Assembly (NCBI RefSeq): GCF_030682515.1
Contig: NZ_JAUXOD010000137.1
Span: forward strand, 62,001 to 126,000
Source: Hoeflea sp.
GTDB lineage: Bacteria; Pseudomonadota; Alphaproteobacteria; Rhizobiales; Rhizobiaceae
DNA: 64,000 bases
Reading direction: 5' to 3'
The stretch's first letter is position 1. Each line of letters begins with the position of its first letter. The notes under the pieces were generated by a model that was not told the DNA's origin, searched no databases, and worked only from the letters and a program-made list of their open reading frames with translations. The position numbers were made by a program, and so were the translations under genes. Shown here piece after piece: positions 54,387 through 63,041 of this stretch.

Positions 54387-55288
54387 GCCGTCCCGTCGCG
54401 CTCCACCCGCCCCTCGCCCGGCGCGGGCAGATGGTAGGCAGTCAGCGCCGCCTTGTCGGCGACGAGCCGGTCGAGCAGCCTGAGCCGGGTTTCCACGCCC
54501 TTGCCGGGATCCTGGTCCGAGCCGCTGGGCCAGTCGGGATGGGCGAAGGACACGGCGAAATGGGTGATCGCGTCGCCAGCCACCAGCACCGGCTCCGACC
54601 CGCCATGCAGCATGAACGCCATGTGCCCCGGCGTGTGCCCCGACGTGTCGACCGCCTCGACGCCCGGCACCACTTCGGCGCCCGGCTCGAACAGGGTGAT
54701 GATGTCTTCGAGATGGGCCAGCCGGTTCTGCGCGCCAATGGCGAAGGTCTTGCGTTCCTCGGGCATGGCCTCGACCGTGGCCGGATCGCGCCAGAACTCC
54801 CATTCCGCGCGACCCATGTGAAAGCGCGCATTGGAAAACACCATCTCGTCGAAATCGTCGATCAGGCCCCACAGATGGTCGGGGTGGCAATGGGTGAAGA
54901 GCACGTCGGTGACGTCCGCCGGGTCAAACCCGGCCTCAGCCAGATTGTCGAGAAGCCTGCCTGCCGACGGCATGAAGTTGGATCCCGACCCGACATCGAA
55001 CAGGATCAGCCGGTTGCCGGATTGCAGGATCGGCACGTTGCAATCGGGCACCAGCGCATCGGTGGGCAAGCCCTTTTCCTCAAGAAGCGCGAGGAGTTGG
55101 TCCTGCGGCGCATCAGGATAGGCAAAGCCCATCGGCAGCACCAGATTGCCGTCGCTGACCGTGGTCAGCACCGCCTCGCCGATCTCGAGCGCGCGCGCAG
55201 GGCGCAGGCCGGCCGGCAGCAGCGCGGCGGCGGTAACAGCCACGCCGGCGCGCAGCAGATTGCGTCTCGTCTGATCAACCAGTGACAT
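54362..55288 (-). CDS. Tat-exported metallo-beta-lactamase-fold hydrolase (SoxH-like)
   Basis: A 308-residue protein with a Tat signal (QTRRNLLRAGVAVTAAALLP) and the MBL metal motif THCHPDHLWG near residue 135, followed by DTSGHTPGHM and AGDAITH. Exported MBL proteins called SoxH occur at the end of sox clusters in Paracoccus relatives; position here suits that, but identity is inferred. It overlaps the first YeeE gene tail-to-tail by 25 bp. Confidence 0.85.
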   Translation of the reverse strand: MSLVDQTRRNLLRAGVAVTAAALLPAGLRPARALEIGEAVLTTVSDGNLVLPMGFAYPDAPQDQLLALLEEKGLPTDALVPDCNVPILQSGNRLILFDVGSGSNFMPSAGRLLDNLAEAGFDPADVTDVLFTHCHPDHLWGLIDDFDEMVFSNARFHMGRAEWEFWRDPATVEAMPEERKTFAIGAQNRLAHLEDIITLFEPGAEVVPGVEAVDTSGHTPGHMAFMLHGGSEPVLVAGDAITHFAVSFAHPDWPSGSDQDPGKGVETRLRLLDRLVADKAALTAYHLPAPGEGRVERDGTAYRFVASG

Positions 55289-55331
55289 GATACGGTCCTC
55301 ACATAGATTTATTTGAATATTTGCTTTTGTC

Positions 55332-55345
55332 TTGACTGAGGTCAA
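55332..55345. promoter_or_regulatory. Fnr-type anaerobox between soxH-like and the second YeeE gene
   Basis: TTGACTGAGGTCAA matches TTGA-N6-TCAA with a symmetrical C/G next to each half-site. Its centre is about 50 bp from the MBL gene start and about 55 bp from the YeeE start, so it could serve either unit. Confidence 0.6.
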
Positions 55346-55393
55346 TGCCCTTTCCCTGCCTTCGGGCATTTTGGCTCAAAAAGGGCTGGTTCG

Positions 55394-56512
55394 ATGGAAC
55401 TTGAACTGCTTGCCGACAGGTTCGGTGACAAATGGACGCTTCTGATGGGCGGCGCGGTGATCGGCGCCCTGTTCGGCGCCTTCGCCCAGCAGAGTCGATT
55501 CTGCCTGCGCGCTGCGGCCATCGAGTTTTCCCGTGGGTCGATCGGCGGCAAGATGGCGGTCTGGCTGATCGTGTTTTCGACCGCTATCGCCGGAACCCTG
55601 CTGCTGTCGGCGATGGACCTGTTCAGCGGCAATGAAACCCGGCAGTTGGCCTCGCCGCAAAGCCTCTCGGGCGCGGCCCTCGGCGGGCTGATGTTCGGCG
55701 TCGGCATGATCCTGGCGCGCGGCTGCTCGTCCCGGCTGCTGGTGCTGTCGGCCACCGGAAACCTGCGCGCCCTGCTCTCGGGCCTGGTGTTCGCGGTCGT
55801 GGCGCAAGCCAGCCTGCATGGCTTTCTCTCGCCGCTGCGCGATGCGCTGGCAGCGCCGCTCACCACCCTGTCGATTGGATCGAACGACCTCCTGGTCCTG
55901 TCCGGCGTTTCCGAGACAACCGCCTTCATTCTGGTGCTGGCCGGCCTTGTGGCGAGCCTGTGGCTGGCAATCTGGCGCAGGATCGGGGTCTGGAAAACCT
56001 TCGCCGCCGTCGCGGTGGGTGCCTGCATTCCGCTCGCCTGGTGGTTCACCAAGTCGATGACCGGAATCGCCTTCGAACCGGTGACGATCGAATCGCTGAG
56101 CTTCACCGGTCCGTCGGCGGACACGCTGATGCTGTTCCTGTCGCAGCCCGGTTCGATGATCGACTTCGACGTCGGCCTGGTGCCCGGCGTCTTCCTCGGC
56201 GCCTTTTTTGCGGCGCTTCTGACCGGCGAACTCGAGCTTCAGGGCTTCGAAGGCGGGGGATCGATGCGGCGCTATCTGGCTGGCGCCGCACTGATGGGCT
56301 TCGGCGGCATGCTGGCCGGCGGCTGCGCCGTGGGCGCGGGCGTCACCGGCGCGAGCATCTTCGCGCTCACCGCCTGGGTGACCCTGTTTTCCATGTGGAT
56401 CGCGGCGTCCGCGACCGACTGGCTGATCGACCGCAAGCTTCCCGAGCGGCAGTTGCGGGCCACAGCAGCAGCCGACCCTTCCCTGCCCACCAGCATCAGG
56501 GTCACGGAATAG
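55394..56512 (+). CDS. YeeE/YedE-family sulfur-compound transporter, copy 2
   Basis: A 372-residue membrane protein, second member of the YeeE/YedE family in the locus, with the same layout: FAQQSRFCLRAAA near residue 36, ILARGCSSRLLVLSATGNLRAL near 110, and LAGGCAVGAGVTG near 315. It is clearly diverged from copy 1, so it is not a recent duplication. It probably imports a different sulfur species or forms a second route. Confidence 0.88.
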   Translation: MELELLADRFGDKWTLLMGGAVIGALFGAFAQQSRFCLRAAAIEFSRGSIGGKMAVWLIVFSTAIAGTLLLSAMDLFSGNETRQLASPQSLSGAALGGLMFGVGMILARGCSSRLLVLSATGNLRALLSGLVFAVVAQASLHGFLSPLRDALAAPLTTLSIGSNDLLVLSGVSETTAFILVLAGLVASLWLAIWRRIGVWKTFAAVAVGACIPLAWWFTKSMTGIAFEPVTIESLSFTGPSADTLMLFLSQPGSMIDFDVGLVPGVFLGAFFAALLTGELELQGFEGGGSMRRYLAGAALMGFGGMLAGGCAVGAGVTGASIFALTAWVTLFSMWIAASATDWLIDRKLPERQLRATAAADPSLPTSIRVTE

Positions 56513-56516
56513 GCAA

Positions 56517-56577
56517 GGCCGCCAGGCGGGGGCGCTGTCCGTACATCCGGGAGCATGCGCGTACCTGCCTGGCGGCC
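56517..56577 (+). terminator. Long-range hairpin after the second YeeE gene
   Basis: An 11-bp perfect inverted repeat (GGCCGCCAGGC / GCCTGGCGGCC) with a 39-base loop starts 4 bp after the stop codon. It probably ends this transcript, although a U-run is weak. Confidence 0.55.
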
Positions 56578-56783
56578 CTTGACCCTGCACCCTTTGCGGG
56601 CGTCGTTGTTGATCCCCTCTGGATCTGTTCATGAGAATGCAGGAACCGTGCCACTTCACGCGGGCCGTTCAGGGCCGGGCTTTACGGACGATTCCGGCCA
56701 CCGATCAGGAGAGCTGCAAGCACAATGGGCAAGGACGGGCGACACGGATTGCAGATGCTCAAATCCTGGGCAGGCGGCATGCC

Positions 56784-56806
56784 TGCCCGCTTTGCGGGCG
56801 GGCAGA
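56784..56806 (-). terminator. Hairpin after urtE
   Basis: A GC-rich inverted repeat (CTGCCCGC-TTT-GCGGGC plus a bulged GGCAG) lies immediately after the urtE stop, at the end of the urea transporter operon. The remaining roughly 200 bp to the YeeE gene contains no recognised gene. Confidence 0.6.
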
Positions 56807-57502
56807 TCACACCGACACGGCTTCGCGCAGCCTGTCCTTGGTCAGGCTCACCCTGTCGCCCGCCATCTTGACCTCGCCGCGCTCGATCACGCAGAATCGA
56901 TCGGCCAGCCCGTAGGCGAACTCGAAATACTGCTCCACCAGCACGATCGCCATCTTGCCCTCGTCGCGCAGCAGCGCGATGACGCGGCCGATCTGCTGGA
57001 TGATATTGGGCTGGATGCCTTCGGTGGGCTCGTCGAGCAGCAGGAGCTTCGGCCTTGTGATCAGCGCGCGCGCGATCGACAGCTGCTGCTGCTGGCCGCC
57101 CGACAGGTCGCCGCCGCGGCGGTTGCGCATGTCTTTCAGCACCGGGAACAGCTCGTAGATATGGTCCGGGATCCTGTGCTCGGACCGCGGCAGGCAGGCA
57201 AATCCGGTTTCCAGATTCTCCGTCACCGTCAGCAGCGGAAAGATGTCGCGGCCCTGGGGAACGTAGCCCACGCCGCGGGCGGCCAGCTGGTGCGCCGGGA
57301 TCCGGCCGATGGCCTGGCCGTCGAGGATATACTCGCCGCCCGACCGGGGATGCACGCCGGAGATGGCCTTCAACAGGCTGGTCTTGCCCACGCCGTTGGT
57401 GCCCATCACGCAGGTCACCTGCCCGACATCGGCCTTGAGCGAAATGCCCTTGAGGATCTGCGACTGGCCGTAATGCAGCGTCAGATTCTGGATATCAAGC
57501 AT
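56807..57502 (-). CDS. urtE: Urea ABC transporter ATP-binding protein UrtE
   Basis: A 231-residue LivF-type ATPase with Walker A GTNGVGKTSLL, signature LSGGQQQQLSIARAL and Walker B LLLLDEPTEGIQPNI. The phrase DEPTEGIQP and LHYGQSQILKGIS are UrtE-specific within the branched-chain family. It ends the urtABCDE operon, 2 bp after urtD. Confidence 0.95.
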   Translation of the reverse strand: MLDIQNLTLHYGQSQILKGISLKADVGQVTCVMGTNGVGKTSLLKAISGVHPRSGGEYILDGQAIGRIPAHQLAARGVGYVPQGRDIFPLLTVTENLETGFACLPRSEHRIPDHIYELFPVLKDMRNRRGGDLSGGQQQQLSIARALITRPKLLLLDEPTEGIQPNIIQQIGRVIALLRDEGKMAIVLVEQYFEFAYGLADRFCVIERGEVKMAGDRVSLTKDRLREAVSV

Positions 57503-57504
57503 CT

Positions 57505-58245
57505 CTAGCGCCCCAGATAAACATCAATGACCTCGGAATTGGCGGTGACGTGGTCGAGCGACCCTTCCGCCAGCACCGAGCCCTCGTGCAGCACCGTCAC
57601 CTTGCAGTCGAGCCTGCGGACGAACTCCATGTCGTGCTCGACGACGACCACCGCGCGGGTTTCCGCCGCCCGGCGCAAGAGATCGGTCGTATGCTCGCGC
57701 TCGCCCAGCGTCATGCCGGCGGCGGGCTCGTCGACCAGCAGCAGCTTGGGCTCCTGCGCCAGCAGCATGCCGATCTCGAGCCACTGCTTCTGGCCGTGGG
57801 AGAGCTCGCCCGCGATCCGGTCGAGTTCGGCCGACAGCCCGATCTCGGCCGCCAGCGCGGCCACCCGTTCGCTGTCTTTTGCCGTCACCCGGTACCCTAG
57901 CACCGCGAATGGCAGCCGGTCATTGCTCAGCGCCATCATCAGATTGTCGCGCACGCTCTGCGCCTCGAACACGGTCGGGCGCTGGAACTTGCGGCCGACG
58001 CCGGCGCGCGCGATCTGGCTTTCGGACAATCTGAGCAGATCCATCTGCGGCTCGCCGAACCTCACCCTGCCCTCGTCGGGTCGGGTCTTCCCGGTGACGA
58101 TGTCCATGAAGGTGGTCTTGCCCGCGCCGTTGGGGCCGATGATGGCGCGCAACTCCTTCTCGCCGATGTCGAACGACAGGTTGTTGATCGCCTTGAACCC
58201 GTCGAACGACACCGAGATCGATGTGACTTCCAGAAGTGAGCTCAC
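57505..58245 (-). CDS. urtD: Urea ABC transporter ATP-binding protein UrtD
   Basis: A 246-residue LivG-type ATPase: Walker A GPNGAGKTTFMDIVTGKTRPD, the UrtD-type SHGQKQWLEIGMLL signature and Walker B LLLVDEPAAGMT. The stretch VGRKFQRPTVFEAQSVRDNL is typical. It overlaps urtC by ATGA. Confidence 0.95.
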   Translation of the reverse strand: MSSLLEVTSISVSFDGFKAINNLSFDIGEKELRAIIGPNGAGKTTFMDIVTGKTRPDEGRVRFGEPQMDLLRLSESQIARAGVGRKFQRPTVFEAQSVRDNLMMALSNDRLPFAVLGYRVTAKDSERVAALAAEIGLSAELDRIAGELSHGQKQWLEIGMLLAQEPKLLLVDEPAAGMTLGEREHTTDLLRRAAETRAVVVVEHDMEFVRRLDCKVTVLHEGSVLAEGSLDHVTANSEVIDVYLGR

Positions 58246-59414
58246 GCCGCATCCTTTCTGACCAGCCGGTCAAACAGCCCGCCAATGCCCTTGGGCATGA
58301 ACAGCGTCACCAGCACGAAGCCGAGCCCCAGCAGCACCTGCCACCAGTCGACCCAGTTGATGGTGTAGAACCCCAAGGGAATGCTCGGCGCCTGGCCGCC
58401 GGTGAACCAGGACGACAGCAGCGAGACGGTTGCAGCCCCGATCACCGCGCCGTAGAGCCGCCCGCGCCCGCCGATCGCCACCCAGACAGCGAGATAGATC
58501 GAGGCGATGGGTGCGATTTCCGCCGGATTGATGATGCCGGCCTGCGGATAATAGAGCGCGCCGGCGATCGCCGCGATCACCGCCGTCAACGTGAACACCA
58601 CCAGCTTGTAGGCCTCCACCGGATAGCCCATGAAGCGGATGCGCGTCTCGTCGTCGCGGATGGCACGGATGACGTTGCCGAACTTGCCCGACACCACCCA
58701 GGCGGCGAGCAGATAACCTGCCCCGAGCGCAAAGGCGGAGGCCAGGAAGAACCACACCGAGACCACCGATTGCGGCAGGTGGGTGAGCCCCGGAATGTTC
58801 TGCAGGCCGGACAGACCGTTGTTGCCGCGCAACCCGCTGTCGTTCTGGAACAGGTAGAGCGACAGCGCCAGCGTCATCGCCTGGGTCAGGATCGACAGAT
58901 ACACGCCGGTCACGCGGGACCGGAACGCAAGCCAGCCGAACACCAGCGCCAGCAGTCCCGGCACCAGCACCACCAGCGCCAATTGCGCAAACAGGCTGTC
59001 GGCAAAATACCAGACCAGCGGGATTTCCGCGCCGCCGACCACGCCGAAAATCTGCGTGCCGATGCCCTCGCGGATCTCCTCCGCCGTGGCCGGCAATTCG
59101 GCGCCGGCGAGCGAGGTGATGACGATGTCCTTGGTCCGCTCATACATGAGCCACATGCCGATCATGTAGCCGCCGAGGCCGAAGAAGGCGAAATGGCCCA
59201 GCGACAGGATCCCGCAATAGCCCCAGACCAGATCCATGGCGATGGCGATCAGGCACAGGCACAGCGTCTTGCCGAGAATCTTGATGAAGCTGGTCGAGAC
59301 CAGCCCCAGGCCGAAACCTTCCGACAGCACCGTGATGACGATGGTGAAGACGGCGAGCAGCGAGATGAAGATCAGCACCGACGGCTGACGTGCGAACAGG
59401 GAGCGTTGCTGCAT
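58242..59414 (-). CDS. urtC: Urea ABC transporter permease UrtC
   Basis: A 390-residue LivM-type permease with ten hydrophobic segments and the UrtC text DLVWGYCGILSLGHFAFFGLGGYMIGMWLMY (in pieces), plus SGLQNIPGLTHLPQS and AIRDDETRIRFMGYPVEAYK. It forms the membrane channel with UrtB. Four bases separate it from urtB. Confidence 0.95.
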   Translation of the reverse strand: MQQRSLFARQPSVLIFISLLAVFTIVITVLSEGFGLGLVSTSFIKILGKTLCLCLIAIAMDLVWGYCGILSLGHFAFFGLGGYMIGMWLMYERTKDIVITSLAGAELPATAEEIREGIGTQIFGVVGGAEIPLVWYFADSLFAQLALVVLVPGLLALVFGWLAFRSRVTGVYLSILTQAMTLALSLYLFQNDSGLRGNNGLSGLQNIPGLTHLPQSVVSVWFFLASAFALGAGYLLAAWVVSGKFGNVIRAIRDDETRIRFMGYPVEAYKLVVFTLTAVIAAIAGALYYPQAGIINPAEIAPIASIYLAVWVAIGGRGRLYGAVIGAATVSLLSSWFTGGQAPSIPLGFYTINWVDWWQVLLGLGFVLVTLFMPKGIGGLFDRLVRKDAA

Positions 59415-59417
59415 GGC

Positions 59418-61367
59418 CTAGTCCCCCGCCGCCCGGCCCTTGAGCGCGATGATGCCCTTGGGTCTGAACTGGATGAAAATGATGATGAAGATGATCATGT
59501 AGGTCTGCGCCGCCAGCGTGTTCGAGGGATTGAAGAACTCGATCACCTTCTGCAGCGAGCCGATCATGCCGGCGCCCGCGAGCGTGCCCCAGATATTGCC
59601 GACGCCGCCCACGACCACGGTCATGAAGCTCTGGACGATGTAGCCCGAGCCGAGCTCGGAGGTCACCTTGGCGAACAGGCCGATCGCCACGCCGGCGATG
59701 CCTGCGATGCCGGAGCCCAAGCCGAAGGTCATCATGTTGATCCTGTCCGGATTGATCCCCATCGACGAGGCCATGCGCGGGTTCTGCGTCACCGCCCTTA
59801 TCTCGAGCCCGAGCCTTGTGCGCTTCAAGATGAACAGCAGCAGGCCCATGAACACGACGGCGAGCACGAAGATGGCGATGCGGATGTAGCTCACCGACAC
59901 CACGTCGTTGAGCGCCCAGGCGCCGTCGAGCCAGGATGGCGAGGTCAGCGGCCGCGCCTGGGTGCCGAAGATGTTCTTGGCGATCTGCTGCAGCGCGATC
60001 GAGACGCCGAAGGTGGCGAGCAGCGTCTCGAGCGGCCGGTGCGCCAGATGCCGGATCACCAGCCGTTCGAGCGCGACGCCGGCCATGAACGCAACCGCGA
60101 AGGCCAGCGGCAGCGCCACCAGGATGGAGACCGTGTAGTTGGGGATGAACTGCTGGACGACATAGCCGGTATAGGCGCCGATCATGATGAATTCGCCATG
60201 GGCCATGTTGATCACGCCCATCACGCCGAAGGTGATGGCAAGGCCGATGGCCGCCAGGAAGTAGATCGAGGCCAGCGACAGGCCGTCAAGCGCCAGCGAG
60301 ACAAACCGGTAGAACCCAACCGTGCCGCTGATGTCCGACAGCGTTTCCCGGGCCGCGGTGGTGAGCGCCGGATCGGGCTCGGAATAGACTTCGGCAAAGA
60401 CCTGGCTGGCCACGGCAGACCGCTGCTCGTCGCGGCTCACCAGCGCCGGCACGGCGCCTGAGGCGGCAAGCGCCAGATAGGCCCGGTCCCGCGCTTCCTG
60501 CGATGCCAGTTCGGCCACGGGAATTCCCGCAACCGCGCCATCCTTGATATTGGCGATCAAGGCGCGCTTGCGCTCGGCCAAAGGCACGATCGGCCTGGCC
60601 TTGCCTGCATCCACCAGCAATTGATAGGCCACGCCCGGCTCGATGTCGCTTCCAGGCGTCAGGGTTCTGGCGACATTGACCCCTTCGGGCTGAGCATCGA
60701 AGACCTTGACGCTGGTCGCCACCAGCGGATTGAGCGCCGCGCGGGCGTCGACGCCCGGGTCGCCGGCAAAACTCTCGATCGCGGCCACGCGCGTGGCCTG
60801 GTCGCTGCCGAACTTGATCTCCAGCAAGCGCAGCAACCGTTCCTTGCGCGCCTTGATGTGGGGATCGATTTCCTCTTCCACAGATTCCTGCAGAATGCTC
60901 AGATGCGATTGATTGGCGTCGCGCGCAAGAGCGGTCAGCGCCTGCAGCCGCCGCGCCGGGTCCGGGTCAGACAGCTGGAACTGGACAAGGGCGGCGGCGA
61001 TGACCGCGCGCACGCCGCTGTTGGGATTGAGGTTGGTAAGTTCGCTCTGGTCGGCCAAGCCGGCTTCCGCGCCGGTGTCAGCATCAATCAGCATCAACTG
61101 GCCGTTGTCGGTCTTTTTGACGAAAAAGAACCGCCCGTCGGATTTGCGCTGCCAAACACCTTTCTCACGCCATTGCTCGAGAAAAACCGCAACGCTCGGC
61201 AGTTGGCTGTCAACGAGTTCCTCGAGCACCGGGGAGATCGTCGTGCGCGAGGGTTTTTCGATCTTGGCGCGATGGGTTTCAAGCAGTGCGTTGAGACCGC
61301 CCTCCTGGGCGTGTGCGGGCGCAAGGCAGACCATCGCGGCTATCAGCAGATAGGCAAAGCGGAGCAT
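59418..61367 (-). CDS. urtB: Urea ABC transporter permease UrtB (with N-terminal extension)
   Basis: A 649-residue protein. The C-terminal 300 residues are the LivH-type permease (LAITFGVMGVINMAHGEFIMIGAY, NPRMASSMGINPDRINMMTFGLGSGIAGIAGVA in pieces). The first 350 residues are a signal peptide (1-20, PAHAQ) and a helical, probably periplasmic domain with repeats around ALTALARDANQSHLSILQE and SFAGDPGVDARAALNPL. This extension is usual in proteobacterial UrtB, and its role is not known to me. Confidence 0.94.
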   Translation of the reverse strand: MLRFAYLLIAAMVCLAPAHAQEGGLNALLETHRAKIEKPSRTTISPVLEELVDSQLPSVAVFLEQWREKGVWQRKSDGRFFFVKKTDNGQLMLIDADTGAEAGLADQSELTNLNPNSGVRAVIAAALVQFQLSDPDPARRLQALTALARDANQSHLSILQESVEEEIDPHIKARKERLLRLLEIKFGSDQATRVAAIESFAGDPGVDARAALNPLVATSVKVFDAQPEGVNVARTLTPGSDIEPGVAYQLLVDAGKARPIVPLAERKRALIANIKDGAVAGIPVAELASQEARDRAYLALAASGAVPALVSRDEQRSAVASQVFAEVYSEPDPALTTAARETLSDISGTVGFYRFVSLALDGLSLASIYFLAAIGLAITFGVMGVINMAHGEFIMIGAYTGYVVQQFIPNYTVSILVALPLAFAVAFMAGVALERLVIRHLAHRPLETLLATFGVSIALQQIAKNIFGTQARPLTSPSWLDGAWALNDVVSVSYIRIAIFVLAVVFMGLLLFILKRTRLGLEIRAVTQNPRMASSMGINPDRINMMTFGLGSGIAGIAGVAIGLFAKVTSELGSGYIVQSFMTVVVGGVGNIWGTLAGAGMIGSLQKVIEFFNPSNTLAAQTYMIIFIIIFIQFRPKGIIALKGRAAGD

Positions 61368-61395
61368 GGAAGACCGGACAGGGTTGGGAAGGCGG

Positions 61396-61418
61396 AAAAG
61401 GGGGCCGCCAGGGCCCCC
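61396..61418 (-). terminator. Terminator-like attenuator between urtA and urtB
   Basis: On the minus strand a GGGGGCC / GGCCCCC stem with a five-base loop is followed by TTTT, 16 bp after the urtA stop. As with phnD, this should raise the binding protein over the permease genes. Confidence 0.75.
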
Positions 61419-61433
61419 TCCCGTTCCAGGGGA

Positions 61434-62726
61434 TCAATAGTTGGAATTGAGCTGCACGCAGGTCTTGGTCTCGGTGTTGTACATGCCGCAGCCGAGTTCC
61501 TTCCAATCCGATTCCAGCACGGCCGATTCCGGCAGGAAGTCGGTCCAGGCGTCGCCGGGAACCGGCTCGGTCTGGCTGACGATGCTGAACTGGCCGTCCG
61601 CCTGGATCTCGCCGATCAGCACCGGCTTGGTCAGGTGATGGTTCGGCAGCATCTCTGCTTCGGTGCCGGTCAGGTTCGGGAACTTCTGGCCGTACATGGC
61701 GGTGCGGACGGCATCGACATCGGTGGTGCCTGCGGCTTCGACCGCGTTCACCCACATGTTGAAGCCGATGTAATGGGCTTCCATCGGGTCGTTGGTCACC
61801 CGCGCTTCGCCGGCAAACGCCTTCCATTCCTTGATGAACTCGGCATTGATCGGGGAATCGGCCGACTGGAAGTAGTTCCAGGCAGCGAGGTGGCCGACGA
61901 GGTTGGTGGTGTCGAGGCCGGAGAGTTCTTCCTCGCCCACCGAGAAGGCCACGACCGGAATGTCGTCAGCCGAAATGCCGGCTGCGGCCAGTTCCTTGTA
62001 GAAACCGATATTGGCGTCGCCGTTGATGGTCGAGATCACGCCCACCTTCTTGCCGTCGGCACCGAGCGCGACCACGTCGGCCACGATCTTGGACCAGTCG
62101 GAATGGCCGAACGGGGTGTAGTTGACGAAGATGTCCTCGGCCGCGATCCCCTTGTCCTTGAGGTACTGCTCGAGGATCTTGTTGGTCGTGCGCGGATAGA
62201 CATAGTCGGTACCCAGAAGTGCGAATTTTTCAACGCCGAGCTCTTCCAGGAAATAGTCGGTCGCAGGAATCGCCTGCTGGTTGGGCGCAGCCCCCGTGTA
62301 GAAGACGTTCTTGGAGGATTCTTCGCCCTCATACTGGACCGGGTAGAACAAGAGGCCGTTGAGCTCCTCGATCACCGGCAGAACCGACTTGCGGCTCACC
62401 GAGGTCCAGCAGCCGAACATGACGTCGACATTCTGGACGGTCATGAGTTCGCGGGCCTTTTCGGCAAAGAGCGGCCAGTCGGACGCCGGGTCGACGACGA
62501 CTGCCTCGAGCTTCTTGCCCAGCACGCCGCCCTTGGCGTTCTGCTGCTCGATCAGCATCAGCATCGTGTCCTTCAGCGTCGTCTCCGAGATCGCCATCGT
62601 GCCCGAAAGCGAGTGCAGGACACCGATCTTGATTGTCTCCTCCTGCGCATAGGCCGCATGGGTCAAAACGGTCGTCGTGATGAATGCCGCCGCCCCTGCG
62701 ATCCGCAATTTAGTGGTAAAGTTCAT
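61434..62726 (-). CDS. urtA: Urea ABC transporter substrate-binding protein UrtA
   Basis: A 430-residue periplasmic binding protein with a Sec signal (residues 1-27, HAAYAQ). UrtA-specific text: IKIGVLHSLSGTMAISETTLKD, DPASDWPLFAEKARELM, MFGCWTSVSRKSVLPVIEE, LLFYPVQYEGEESS and GTDYVYPRTTNKIL. It delivers urea (and possibly short amides) to UrtBCDE. A sigma-54 promoter lies directly upstream. Confidence 0.96.
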   Translation of the reverse strand: MNFTTKLRIAGAAAFITTTVLTHAAYAQEETIKIGVLHSLSGTMAISETTLKDTMLMLIEQQNAKGGVLGKKLEAVVVDPASDWPLFAEKARELMTVQNVDVMFGCWTSVSRKSVLPVIEELNGLLFYPVQYEGEESSKNVFYTGAAPNQQAIPATDYFLEELGVEKFALLGTDYVYPRTTNKILEQYLKDKGIAAEDIFVNYTPFGHSDWSKIVADVVALGADGKKVGVISTINGDANIGFYKELAAAGISADDIPVVAFSVGEEELSGLDTTNLVGHLAAWNYFQSADSPINAEFIKEWKAFAGEARVTNDPMEAHYIGFNMWVNAVEAAGTTDVDAVRTAMYGQKFPNLTGTEAEMLPNHHLTKPVLIGEIQADGQFSIVSQTEPVPGDAWTDFLPESAVLESDWKELGCGMYNTETKTCVQLNSNY

Positions 62727-62763
62727 GTCAGCCTCCGTGCTGTTCGTGTCCACGGAGCTTTCA

Positions 62764-62781
62764 ATGCAAGCGCCTTGCCAG
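62764..62781 (-). promoter_or_regulatory. Sigma-54 (RpoN) promoter of urtABCDE
   Basis: On the minus strand CTGGCAAGGCGCTTGCAT fits the -24/-12 consensus TGGCAC-N5-TTGCA, with exactly ten bases between the invariant GG and GC. Predicted transcription start is near 62755, leaving a leader of about 28 bases before the urtA ATG. This implies nitrogen-dependent (NtrC) activation. Confidence 0.88.
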
Positions 62782-63041
62782 TTGCCACGGAGGCGAGAAT
62801 TCACGATTTGTTAAGGCTCCCAACCAGGCATCGCCGAAAGCAGTATCAAATATGCGCCAATATTTGCCTCAAATTCATGCAATGCCGCTTTCTTGTGCAG
62901 TGCAACAGCCACCAGCATGGTTTCGGAAAAGTGCCTTACTTCCCGACCGGGCTTGCCTAGCGGCTCCATTTCGCTTCTTATGAAGCTGGATGCCGTCCCC
63001 TCCGGCTTCATCCGCCCGGCAACAAGGAGTTCCGTCGCCCT
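62782..63041. other. Upstream region of urtA, probable activator-binding DNA
   Basis: About 260 bp without a gene between the urt promoter and the next gene. It has AT-rich tracts and a TTGTGCAGTGCAA dyad near 62893 but no clean NtrC site (TGCAC-N-GTGCA) that I can certify. Confidence 0.4.

Noticed and set aside
62880-62910. TGTGCAGTGCAA dyad as an NtrC site upstream of the urtA sigma-54 promoter
   Set aside because: The half-sites overlap instead of having the TGCAC-N-GTGCA spacing; not strong enough to annotate as NtrC.
60621-62960. A 779-codon open frame opposite urtA and urtB
   Set aside because: Antisense to conserved transporter genes; composition and lack of motifs indicate a shadow frame.
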